Source of the DNA: Chloranthus sessilifolius
Taxonomy: Eukaryota; Streptophyta; Magnoliopsida; Chloranthales; Chloranthaceae
Reading direction: 5' to 3'
Length of the DNA: 64,000 nt
NCBI GenBank assembly: GCA_021018995.1
Contig: CM037593.1
Location: 11,932,088-11,996,087 of the forward strand
Of this stretch, positions 10,911 to 19,319 are shown one piece after another. Numbering within the stretch: position 1 is the first letter of the stretch; the number at the start of each line of letters is the position of its first letter. Below the pieces are notes generated by a model. It ran no database searches. It saw nothing but the letters and a program-made list of their open reading frames with translations, and was not told the DNA's origin. A program made the translations under genes and the position numbers.

Positions 10911-11349
10911 GCATAGGCACCCTCTGGAGTCCAATTGGAGCGAGCAGAGGTACTCTAAATAATACATATGTAAGGGAGCAACTACTTAGCACATGAGATT
11001 TGGGTCGTTGGACATAGTTCAAAAGAAAGACTTTGCTTATTTTGGGGTCTGGAACGTCATCTAAGCATTCTAATTTGAAGGCGCCATTATGTAAAGATCC
11101 TTAGGACCAATGATTGGCATGAAACACAATGACCTTAATGTGCCAATTTCAAATAACCTCTCCAAATACGGGTAAGAAAAATGGTCTCTATCATTAGATT
11201 CAACACAATCAAAACCCATCATCTTGTTCAATGGTTGATAGTGTTGAATCAGATGATAGAGATCATTTTTCATACCAGTATTTAGAGAGGTTGTTTGAAA
11301 TTGGCACGTTAAGGTCTTCAAAAACTTTAAGTGCTCAGGGGTAGAACTT

Positions 11350-11720
11350 CGATATATGAAACTGAAACCAATTTTTCAATTGCAGTGTCAGTTTGGCCAA
11401 AACCAAACCCAAACCGAAATTTTCAGTTTCGATTAACCGAAATCTTTAATGTGTATAACTGAAACCGAACCATACCTATCCAATTTTAGTTTTGGTCGGT
11501 TCAGTTTGCTTTTCGATATTTTATATATTTTTTCCTTTAGAGAGAATTTTTCCGGTTTTTCGTTGGTTTTCTTTCCCTATTCAACCGATTTTCAGTACCT
11601 AAAATCGAGCCCAACCAAACCGGTTTTGTTTTTGTTTGGTTTCAGATCAATTTTTTCCGTTCGGTTTAGTCGGTTTTTTATTTTTCGAGTTTTTTTTTTC
11701 ACCCATAAGTACAAGGGTTA
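11350..11720. repeat. GGTTCGGTTT low-complexity tract (unit B)
   Basis: Same composition as 4500-4830, with AAACCGAA and TTCGGTTT words in both directions. No supported gene. Confidence 0.55.
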
Positions 11721-11994
11721 CCGAATTAGGAAAAGATATTTAGCGTGTTTACGGGTGCAAATGGGTCTGGTTTTACCTGGCAAGTTTTCTAGACCCGACC
11801 TGCTTCAAACTGTCTTTAAATGACGGTTGTCAGAGTCGGGTCGTTCAGTAAATGGTGATAGATTCACCCCGTTAGTGTATAATTCCTTCTTTCGTATAAT
11901 TCCTTCTACCTAAAAAAACGTGAGTGGTAGATTCACCCACTTTTTTGTAATAGTGTATATTAGTGTATGTTCCTTTTATCTAGCGGTTTTAGTA

Positions 11995-12765
11995 GTTTTT
12001 GCAAATATCTTTATGTTAGGTTGAAACTCTATAAAACTCCGAGTAGTGTCTATTTACATTGCATCTCTTACTTTTATGTTTCCTTTAGAAATACTCCTGC
12101 AGTTAAGTGACAGCTAATTAGGTGTTATTTTTTTAATTAAATGATATATTTGTTTTTACTTAATATTATATATAAAATAGTTATTATATTTTTCTCAACT
12201 TTGACTGTATTTTAAACCGTGGATAAGTATCGAATTCTGTCAAATTTTTTGGTTGGAACATTATTGATCTTCTCTAACTTATCATGTTACCTGATTTTTA
12301 ATTTGGGTATCCATAATATCTAATTGGTTTGTAACGATAGTAGGGTCAGGATGGTATAAATGGGGATAGCATTTTAGCGCTACCCAAGAGTCAAGCGAGC
12401 GTCATGGACATCCAAATCAAAAATCAGGTAATACGACAACTTATAGGAGATCAACCATATTTCATCCAAAAAATTTGAGCAAGATCCGATACTTATCCAC
12501 CGTTTAAAATGCGGTCAAAGTTAGAAAAAATACAATAATTATTTTATATATAATGTTAAGTAAGAGCAAACAAGTTATTTAATTGAAAAAATGATGCTAG
12601 TTAACTTTCATTTAACAGCAGGGTATTTATAAAAGAAATATAAAAGTAGGGGCAAGTGTAAATCGGCGTAACTAATATAAAAGTAGGGGCAAGTGTAAAT
12701 CGGCGTAACTAAGGGAGTTTTATACAATTTAAGCCTACTACAGGGGAGTATGTGCAAAAAACCTT
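11995..12765. mobile_element. Foldback element with ~300-bp arms, possibly MULE-like
   Basis: The left arm (about 11995-12320) and right arm (about 12400-12765) are imperfect inverted copies. For example GTGGATAAGTATCG, ACTTAATATTATATATAAAA and CCTGATTTTTAATTTGG on the left return as reverse complements on the right. The outer ends read GTTTTTGCAAATA and, inverted, GGTTTTTTGCACATA. The 8-bp sequence TTTTAGTA flanks both ends (11987-11994 and 12766-12773), a plausible target duplication. The loop of about 80 bp has no gene. The long arms suggest a Mutator-like non-autonomous element; an 8-bp duplication would also fit hAT. Confidence 0.7.
12638..12711. repeat. 37-bp perfect tandem repeat inside the foldback arm
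   Basis: ATATAAAAGTAGGGGCAAGT through GGCGTAACTA occurs at 12638-12674 and again, identical, at 12675-12711. The left arm has the corresponding text once, so the duplication is recent and limited to one arm. Confidence 0.85.
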
Positions 12766-12773
12766 TTTTAGTA

Positions 12774-13281
12774 TTTGCAGAGTAATTCACCAGAGGGTAA
12801 CAGATTTGATCTTTTGTCAGTTTCTCTACAACCATAAGATTGACGAACTGCTTCGCAATCTCAATCCTGACAAAGTCGGTATCCTAGATTTGGGAAACAT
12901 GAAGAGTACACAAGATCTTGAAAGTGGTATGGGAGTCACGGTTGCCTACTCTAGCAATCCGAAAGCTGGTCTCTAACATAGGTAAGAAGAGAGCTAGTTT
13001 TTACATAAATCTGCTGCTCTTTGTTTGATTTCTTTCTTTCTTCTTCTCATTATTATTATTATTATTATTAACATCAAAATTTGAATAAGATAAAGCAACA
13101 ATTACATTGTCAGCTAGTTGAGCGAGAAACTCTGGTCAGCCCGCTGCGATGTATAATTGAGGAAAAGACTCGATCCATTTGTAGATACTCCTTAACCAAA
13201 TATCCGCAATATCCCCTCTTTTAGAACTTTCCAATTCTCCCTTTTCTTTATTTCCCTTTTTATATTAATATAAAATTAGGG
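12774..13281. other. Intergenic stretch with a weak coding-like piece
   Basis: A short plus-strand reading (12788-12976, including NHKIDELLRNLNPDKVGIL) could be a gene fragment, but no family was recognised. (ATT)n at about 13048-13070. Otherwise nothing seen. Confidence 0.3.
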
Positions 13282-14330
13282 TGATATGAGCCCAAATAGG
13301 AGCACCATTCCTATATCATGTGTGTGCCAAACTTCAGTTCTGGATTACATCATAGTGTTGTTGCATATGGCTCTAACTTGGTTGGCTCGCTCGAGCGAAC
13401 TGGTTGTCTCTCGAGCAAGATGGCACACCCTTTAGAACCAATTTACTCGTGTAAGTCGATCGAGCGACTTTGGTACTCACTCGAGTGACTAGTGCACTAT
13501 TACAAAGGGCTATTTCTCTGGTCTAAGTCACCCGAGCGATTTGGTTCTCGCTCGACCGACCCGTGACGACCTAGTTGCAATTACACTCCGTATTTTGCTA
13601 GTTTATCTTGTATTAGAAGTAGGATTTAGTGTCTTCTATATAAGGGAAAAACACTCGGACGAATTAAGGAGTTAAGTAAGTGAAGATATCTTTGTAAAGT
13701 TTTGGTAAACCTATCTAGGGTTTTGCGGAAGGCTTTGGTAAGGCTTGAGTATTCTTGTATACTTGTGGAATCATCAATATCATAGAATCATCGTTACCCG
13801 TGGACGTAGGCAAATTACCAAACTACGAAAATATTGTCTCTTGTGTGATTGTGTTTGATTTCCTTTTATTTTGTGTTCTTATTTGATCGGTTATCATGAG
13901 ATTGTTGGTTAATTTGAGAGCTTCCGTGCAACAAAATTGGTATTAGGGTCATAGGTATATATTTTACGATGGGAGATGAGATCAAAGTCTGTAAAAGTTT
14001 TGAACGCGAGGTTCGAGGTTTAGAAATTCGACGGGAAGATTAATTTCGGCTTGTGCAAAGTACAAGTCTGAGATATCTTGATTCAACAAGGGTTGTACAA
14101 GGCATTGAAAGGGCTTACAGGTAAGCCGACGGATCTATCCGATGGTGATTGGGAAGAAGTTGAGCTTTAAGCGTGTAATACAATTTGGCTACGTCTAGCG
14201 AAGGAAATTATGTACAATGTGATGCGGGAGAATACAAGATATATTTTGGTTTAAAACGTCACAAGTTTGCTAGACCTAGTTAGAAAAGCTGAAAAACTGG
14301 TAAACAATATGTGATTTTGTTTGTAAGTTT
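13282..14330 (+). mobile_element. Ty1/copia remnant: 5' LTR and start of gag
   Basis: A probable 5' LTR runs from about 13282 to 13933, with a TATA box CTATATAAGG at 13636-13645. A degenerate iMet-type primer site TGGTATTAGGGTC follows at 13938-13950. Gag starts at ATG 13969 and carries the copia hallmark LIQQGLYKALKGLTGKPTDL near 14075, followed by DWEE. Protease, integrase, RT and RNase H are absent. It is a truncated, broken fossil; the left LTR edge is uncertain. Confidence 0.75.
13386..13560. repeat. Palindrome pairs around TCGCTCGAGCGA in the copia LTR
   Basis: About six palindromic or near-palindromic sites centred on TCGA: TCGCTCGAGCGA at 13387, CTCTCGAGCAAG, AGTCGATCGAGCGACT near 13457, CACTCGAGTGACT near 13479, GTCACCCGAGCGAT and TCGCTCGACCGAC near 13530-13560. 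They are grouped in pairs with centres about 20-24 bp apart. All lie 75-260 bp upstream of the TATA box, in the U3 part. Confidence 0.7.
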
Positions 14331-14344
14331 CTCGCCACTATCAT

Positions 14345-14440
14345 TTTGCAACGGCATAATGGTTCGTGGCTGTCATTTAAACACTAAAATGGTATTTAAA
14401 TGATCTTATACCACAAAAATTAGACTTTTCATCTCACACC
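14345..14440 (+). mobile_element. R1 MITE, left end only
   Basis: TGTCATTTAAACACTAAAAT then GGTATTTAAATGATCTTATA and TTAGACTTTTCATCTCACAC. This is the complete double-palindrome form of the R1 left terminal repeat. The copy stops at about 14440, next to a 38-bp CACTAC...GTAGTG hairpin (14443-14480). Confidence 0.65.
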
Positions 14441-15342
14441 CACTACGTCAAAACTATAAGAAAATAACTTTTGTAGTGTCCAAAAGAATGATTGCCGTAG
14501 CAGTAATATAATAATCAACAGTGAAAAACAGCCATTTATTACATCAAGACAGTGGTTTAATTGATTACCCCTCATCCCATGCTATAAGATATCGTACCTG
14601 TAATAGCCCGAAATATTTGAAGGAGAATCCGTCTGTTTCGATTAGCGTGCCCGGCACGGGAATCGAGACAGATTTAAAAGTTTGAGAATTATATTATTAT
14701 AAATAATATTAGCTGATGATTAGATGAATTCACGTGTGAATTCTCGCTTAGGTCCGAGTCGTGTAGGACGTCGATGCGGCATGTTACGCCGTAGCGATCG
14801 TGTTTGCGCTTCACACCGGAGTCTAACTTAGGGTTTAAAGTGAAATATCAGAGATATTTCATTTTGGTAGCTTATAAGGGAAGGAAGAGACCAAGAAAGA
14901 TCTCCTCTCTTCTTCCTCTTGTTCTTGAACTAAAATTCTGTAGCTAGGTGGGGATCTGAGTGAGTTCTTTGAAGAAACAGGGTTAGAAATACCAAGGTCG
15001 TGCGTCAATCTGAGTTAGGGTATGTAGAGTTCAATAAGACGAACTCAAGTATAATCTAAATGTGTGTGAGGCCTCTGCGTGCTGAACCGGAGCCGATAAT
15101 CTCCTTGTCGGAGTCATTCTGGCGATAAACTCCGAGAGCCGGATCCGAAACCTTCTCGAATTGCGTTTGCTGAGACCCTGAAAGGGCCCAAATAAAGGTG
15201 AGCCTGTGCATTTAAATTGGGCAGATGAGAGCCCCTTATACGTGTGTTAGTGTGTGTATAAATGGTTGTAAGAAACCATTAATGAAAGTGGGTCAAAATA
15301 AGAAAAACAGGTGACCTCCATTAATGACAGAGATATGTCATT

Positions 15343-15943
15343 ATTGATCGATCAATACTAGATTGATCGATCAATGAAGGGTGTTGATCGATCAATAAGG
15401 TCATTGATCGATCAATTCATATAAGCTTTAAAAAGAGAACAGTGAACTTGAATTTCTGGAAGTTCAGGGCTCGAGGGGTATTGATCGATCAATTCTGAGG
15501 GTTGATCGATCACTGAGAGAGTGATCGATTAATGCCAAAGATTGATCGATCAATAAGTATATTGATCGATCACATGTGTATATTGATCGATCAATGAGGG
15601 CATTGATCGATCAATCTGTATAAGGTGACAAAGAGAACAGGAAGAGGAAAATTTGAAAATTTAGGGTATTGATCGATCAATAAGGTCATTGATCAATCAA
15701 TGAGACAGATTGATCGATCAACTGAGCCAGTGATCGATCAATTTTCCTCTATCAAAGTGTGAAGAAAAGGGGGCTATTGATCGATCAATTGAAGCATTGA
15801 TCGATCAATGATAGGAGGTGATCGATCAATAGAGACGATTGATCGATCAATTAACTCTGTTGCTTGTGAAGTAATTGGAGGGCATTGATCGATCAAAGAG
15901 GAGGATTGATCGATCAAAAAAGGTGTTGATCGATCAATCACCC
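15343..15943. repeat. Phased array of ~22 TTGATCGATCAA palindromes (LTR1)
   Basis: About 22 sites, most matching the perfect 12-mer palindrome TTGATCGATCAA, often extended to ATTGATCGATCAAT. Within blocks the start-to-start distance is almost always 20 or 21 bp, while the 7-9 bp spacers differ. The blocks hold about 4, 7, 4, 4 and 3 sites and are separated by 30-70 bp of other sequence. Several variants are C-to-T or G-to-A changes at the central CpG. The array starts about 470 bp downstream of the LTR TATA box, so it would be transcribed. Confidence 0.95.
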
Positions 15944-16979
15944 CTATTTTTGGCCTGTTTTATTTTTGTAAATTGAACACTACTGGACACTGCGCCAGTT
16001 GACATTCTGACATATCTGACACATAGTATACTATATTTATGGTCTAGGATCAGACCTTTACGCTTTGAAAAGCTTTGGATTTGCTTAGAAAGAGGTCTGA
16101 CTAAGGTAGGGGAAAACCAACCTAAACTGTTTTTGACTATGATTTCATGATTCTTTCATATCTGCACCCTGATTTCTGTTTTAACAAGCATGTTAGCATA
16201 TCATAAATTCCTGTTATCTATGATTCCTGTTTTCTGATTTTGTATTCTGAAACCTGCTCCTGATTTCTGCTATCTGATTTGTGAGGTCTATGTGTGTATG
16301 TGATTTTGATGATTTAACTAGATGATCCCCACCGACTGGGCGGTATATCCGTGCTTGACACACTTGTGCATCTGTTTTGTTAATCCCTCGGCACAATTGC
16401 ACTCCATAGATGAGGCATTGTTGCACCCTGAAATTGTTCATGTGAACGACGATTGGTTGGGGTTTCCTATCGGTAGATTCCTGTTTACTCCGTGTTATAT
16501 ATTCACGGGAGTTTCTTAAGTTAGAAAACATATACAATTTAAGTCATTGATTTTATACTTGCATAGCATCTTTTTCTTGTTTAAAAACTCAGTATTTGAT
16601 TTGATTTTGCTCTATTTACACGTTTTGATTTGATTTCCTGCTTTGAGATATCATGTCTTGCATATTCATTACATTTTAGTTGGAATTCTTCTATTGAGCT
16701 AGGATGTAGCTCACCCTGTTTTCATTAACATTTTAGGTTCTGAGGCTAGAGCTCCCGGCACCGAGAGCGACCCTGACTACCAGCCTGATCTAGAGGCTGA
16801 GGCTGAGGACGAGGAGACTGACGTCCAGGCGGACGACTTTTATCCTTAGTCTGGGTATACGAGTCTTTTATTTTTGGAATTTTGTATAAAACTTTGGATT
16901 ATTGTGTGCCTGGTGGCCACTTTCTGTATTAACTTTTTGTAAATGTTTTTCTTTTTCTTGTATTGTTATACATCCTATA

Positions 16980-17045
16980 GGAACCACTATCAGGAACCAT
17001 TGTTTGGGTGATGGATGTCCATCACCAGTGGTTCTTCTTGGTTCC
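16980..17045 (+). promoter_or_regulatory. Nested stem-loop near the 3' end of LTR1
   Basis: GGAACC...GGTTCC encloses GAACCA...TGGTTC, which encloses GGTGATGGATGTCCATCACC, a nearly perfect hairpin. Equivalent nested hairpins with different inner stem sequence occur at 46690-46744 (minus) and 58292-58336. A structured RNA element near the LTR end, perhaps for 3' processing, is inference. Confidence 0.6.
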
Positions 17046-17270
17046 TTTTTGAGGATGTATATTCCTTTGAAATATATATATACATGTTGTGTTTATTGTT
17101 TCTTTCTTTTACAAAGCCTTATGTGATGACTCGATCTACCACTGCTGGACAGTGTCTGCTTGATTTCCGCTAGACGAGCAGACACTTCGTGATTTGTCCT
17201 GGGGATCATCCAGAGTATGATCCTGATAGCACGAATTTTCGGGCACGAAATTCCGGGCTGTCACAGTACC

Positions 17271-18048
17271 CTATCAAACCAGATTAATTTTTTTTTTTAC
17301 TATTCTTAAACCGGCTCCTCCCCTCTACCTCCTTCTACGAAACCCTAGCCTCCATCTCCTCTTTAATGAAATCCTCTTCAAAACCCTAGCTTCCCAATGG
17401 TTTCCACACCCTCTGCTTCTGCTCTTCTCCTGCTTCGTCTTCTTCTTCTTCCTCTTCGACTCTCTTCAACCCTCACTTTTCAGTTCCTTTGCTCCACACA
17501 AATTCCCGAAACGAAACCATGTCTTCATTTATGACAGAATAGCTTTCCTCTCTGTTTTTCAATTTCCAAATCGAGTGAGATTCCGACACTGAGATCTTCA
17601 AATACTCAGTGCTCGAAGAAGCCGATCTGGAGAGCGGCGTGGTTTTGGCGACAACGAGGGTGTCGTCGAGGCCGTTGGAGGTTCCGTTTTCGCAGGAAAA
17701 GGGGCTGAAAATGACATCTGCAGACGACGGAGATCTACGAAGGAATTCTTTAGCAAGTTAGGGTTTTGAGTTCTGAGCGGCAAGGGCAGAGAAAGCAAGG
17801 GATCGGTGTCGGAGACCGGTGGAGAGAGCGGGTGATGGGTTTCAAAGAGTGTCAACATCGTGGAGAGAAGAGAGACATCTGCTAGGAACAGACAAATCAA
17901 AAGCAGGAGATCTGAAGGGAGGCGATTGTGGAGAGAGATCTAATAGCAATGGTAAGAACAAATCTACAAATCCGATCGATTAATTTTCTATCAATTTCTC
18001 CTTTCTATCAATCGATTTTCCAAAGTTTTCCCAATTCCCAAGTCCCAG
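17271..18048. other. 5'-UTR-like sequence next to the solo LTR
   Basis: Rich in CTTCTTCTTC and AAACCCTAGC words typical of plant 5' leaders. No complete gene is supported; it may belong to the shard that follows. Confidence 0.35.
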
Positions 18049-18196
18049 CTTTTGATAGGAGGTATAGTAGCTTTGGAAAAGTTCGATGCTCTTCACACTG
18101 GTCATCGAGAACTTGCAATACATGCATCAAAAGCTGGGACTCCTTTTCTCCTGTCATGTGTAGGAATGGCGGAAGTGCTTGGTTGGGAATATAGGT
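18049..18196 (+). pseudogene. Exon fragment of chloroplast FAD synthetase (RIBF)
   Basis: Reads [20 protein letters not shown] and then [28 protein letters not shown]. This is the nucleotidyltransferase start of plant RIBF (family text [46 protein letters not shown]), which adenylylates FMN to FAD in plastids and contains the GK/TFDALHxGHR signature. The piece ends at a splice-like AG/GTATAT. No following exon was found nearby, so it is an isolated shard, open across about 49 codons. The G-to-E change before KFDALH is unusual. It is the first of several plus-strand shards in 17.9-26.3 kb. Confidence 0.8.
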
Positions 18197-18455
18197 ATAT
18201 GTGTTATAAACTTTAACATATACTTTGTATTCTATCTATGTGATTTGGACATTTATTCTTAATTTCTTTTTTCATCATTAGTAGGAATGGTGTAGTATTT
18301 TAAGGTTATCTTCAAATGGGGTTCATTATTATCCTACTATATTTGTGTTGTTGATGAAGAATCCATTGATTTTGCCTATCTGTTACAGTTTGGATTTTCG
18401 ATTTGAGTATAAGATCAGGAACTATGGCAATGCAAAAGGACCAAAACATTAAAAT

Positions 18456-18560
18456 CACTACAAAAAAAAAAGAGTACGCCGACGGCTGCCACGGGTAGCC
18501 GTCGGCATAGGTATCACCTGCACCGACGACTATTATGGGCAGCCGTCGGCGGTCATATTA
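18456..18560 (+). mobile_element. CACTA transposon end with GCCGACGGCT subterminal repeats
   Basis: Starts CACTACAAAAAAAAAAGAG, followed by inverted and direct copies of GCCGACGGCTGCC and GGCAGCCGTCGGC. This is the classical arrangement of a plant En/Spm-type terminus. The partner end was not identified; the TAGTG end at 26986 has different subterminal words and no matching 3-bp flank. Confidence 0.7.
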
Positions 18561-18871
18561 TATTTTCCTTCCACACCGACTCCCCACTTTTATTTTTGAA
18601 ACCGCCTCCCCTTTCTCTATTTCTCCCTCTCTCCCTTCAAACCCTAGCTGCTTAAATGCATCAGATTTGATGCGATTCATCTCCGATCTCGCCCTAACCC
18701 TATATCTATGAGGCTTCCATTCGATCAAGTCTGCCGCAACTTCCAGAGGTCTTCATATTCAATTTCTAAGGCAATCATCAAGCGACTCCGTTCGATCAAG
18801 GCATCTACAACTTCATCATCTTTCGATTTCAATTTTCAAGTACTCTCCTCTCCTTATCTAAGATGTTGAAT

Positions 18872-19312
18872 TTGTGCCCTACATTTCCAATCTCCATAGA
18901 AACAAATTGTCTGGCTCGATCCTAATCCAGCTCTTCAATGCTTCATCTCTCCACAGTCTTCTTATACGATAATAACCTCACCGGCATCCTCTCCCCTTCA
19001 ATCTGCAATCTCCCTCGCTTCAAAACCTAGATCTTTCAAAAAACTCGCTTTCCAGCCAACTTTTTTCGGATCTCGGAAACTGCAGGCAGTTGCAGCGGCT
19101 TATACTAGCAAAAAACTGATTTTTCGGCGAGATTCCGGGGGGAATCTGGCCAAAGCTGGAGAATTTGGTCCAGCTCGATCTGTCATCAAACGAATTCAAT
19201 GGATCGCTGCCATCGGATCTCGGCGAGTTGAAATCGCTCTCTGGAACACTAAATTTGTCCTCCAACAAGTTCACTGGCGAGCTGAAATCGATCCCAATCC
19301 AGCTCTTTAATT
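18872..19312 (+). pseudogene. ZAR1-like LRR receptor kinase fragment (LRR part)
   Basis: Reads, over two frames, NKLSGSIPIQLFNASSLHSL, LYDNNLTGILSPSICNLPR, DLSKNSLSSQLFSDLGNC, GEIPGGIWPKLENLVQLDLS and SNEFNGSLPSDLGELKSLSG then TLNLSSNKFTGEL. The sequence of repeats, with the run LVQLDLSSNEF..S.P.DLGELKSLSGTLNLS, matches plant LRR-III kinases of the At2g01210/ZAR1 type (plasma-membrane receptor-like kinases). Only about five LRRs are present; no signal peptide, membrane segment or kinase domain follows, and stops and frame changes are present. It lies 400 bp inside the CACTA end at 18456 and could be a captured gene piece. Confidence 0.8.
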
Positions 19313-19319
19313 TTAATTG

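Larger units (their letters stand above)
7675..11830. repeat. Tandem duplication unit B (counterpart of 1735-5100)
   Basis: Contains the intact kinase gene, two R2 MITEs, one R1 MITE and the GGTTCGG tract in the same order and orientation as unit A. The MITEs are at matching places in both units, so they were inserted before the duplication. Copies 3 and 4 of R2 and the microsatellites lie between the units. Confidence 0.85.
14599..17265 (+). mobile_element. Solo LTR of a Tekay-type Ty3 element (LTR1)
   Basis: Runs from TGTAATAGCCCG to CGGGCTGTCACA (2,667 bp), with a perfect 5-bp target duplication GTACC at 14594-14598 and 17266-17270. No internal region is present, so it is a solo LTR from recombination between the LTRs of a once complete element. 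It shares blocks with the 5' LTR at 55864-58513 and with the inverted solo LTR at 46477-49126: TATA-like CTTATAAGG (14871), the hairpin TGAGCTAGGATGTAGCTCA near 16696, and GGTATATCCGTG near 16341. Family from these shared blocks plus the pol of the third copy. Confidence 0.9.

Noticed and set aside
15343-15943. CRISPR-like array (short repeats with differing spacers)
   Set aside because: Repeats are 12-14 bp palindromes with 7-9 bp spacers inside a plant LTR with target duplications; no cas genes and not prokaryotic.
16214-16537. Open reading frames inside solo LTR1 (both strands)
   Set aside because: They fall in LTR sequence conserved as non-coding blocks in the other LTRs; no family resemblance.
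17598-17900. Minus-strand 100-residue reading frame
   Set aside because: Low-complexity composition from a 5'-leader-like region; no motif and no support.
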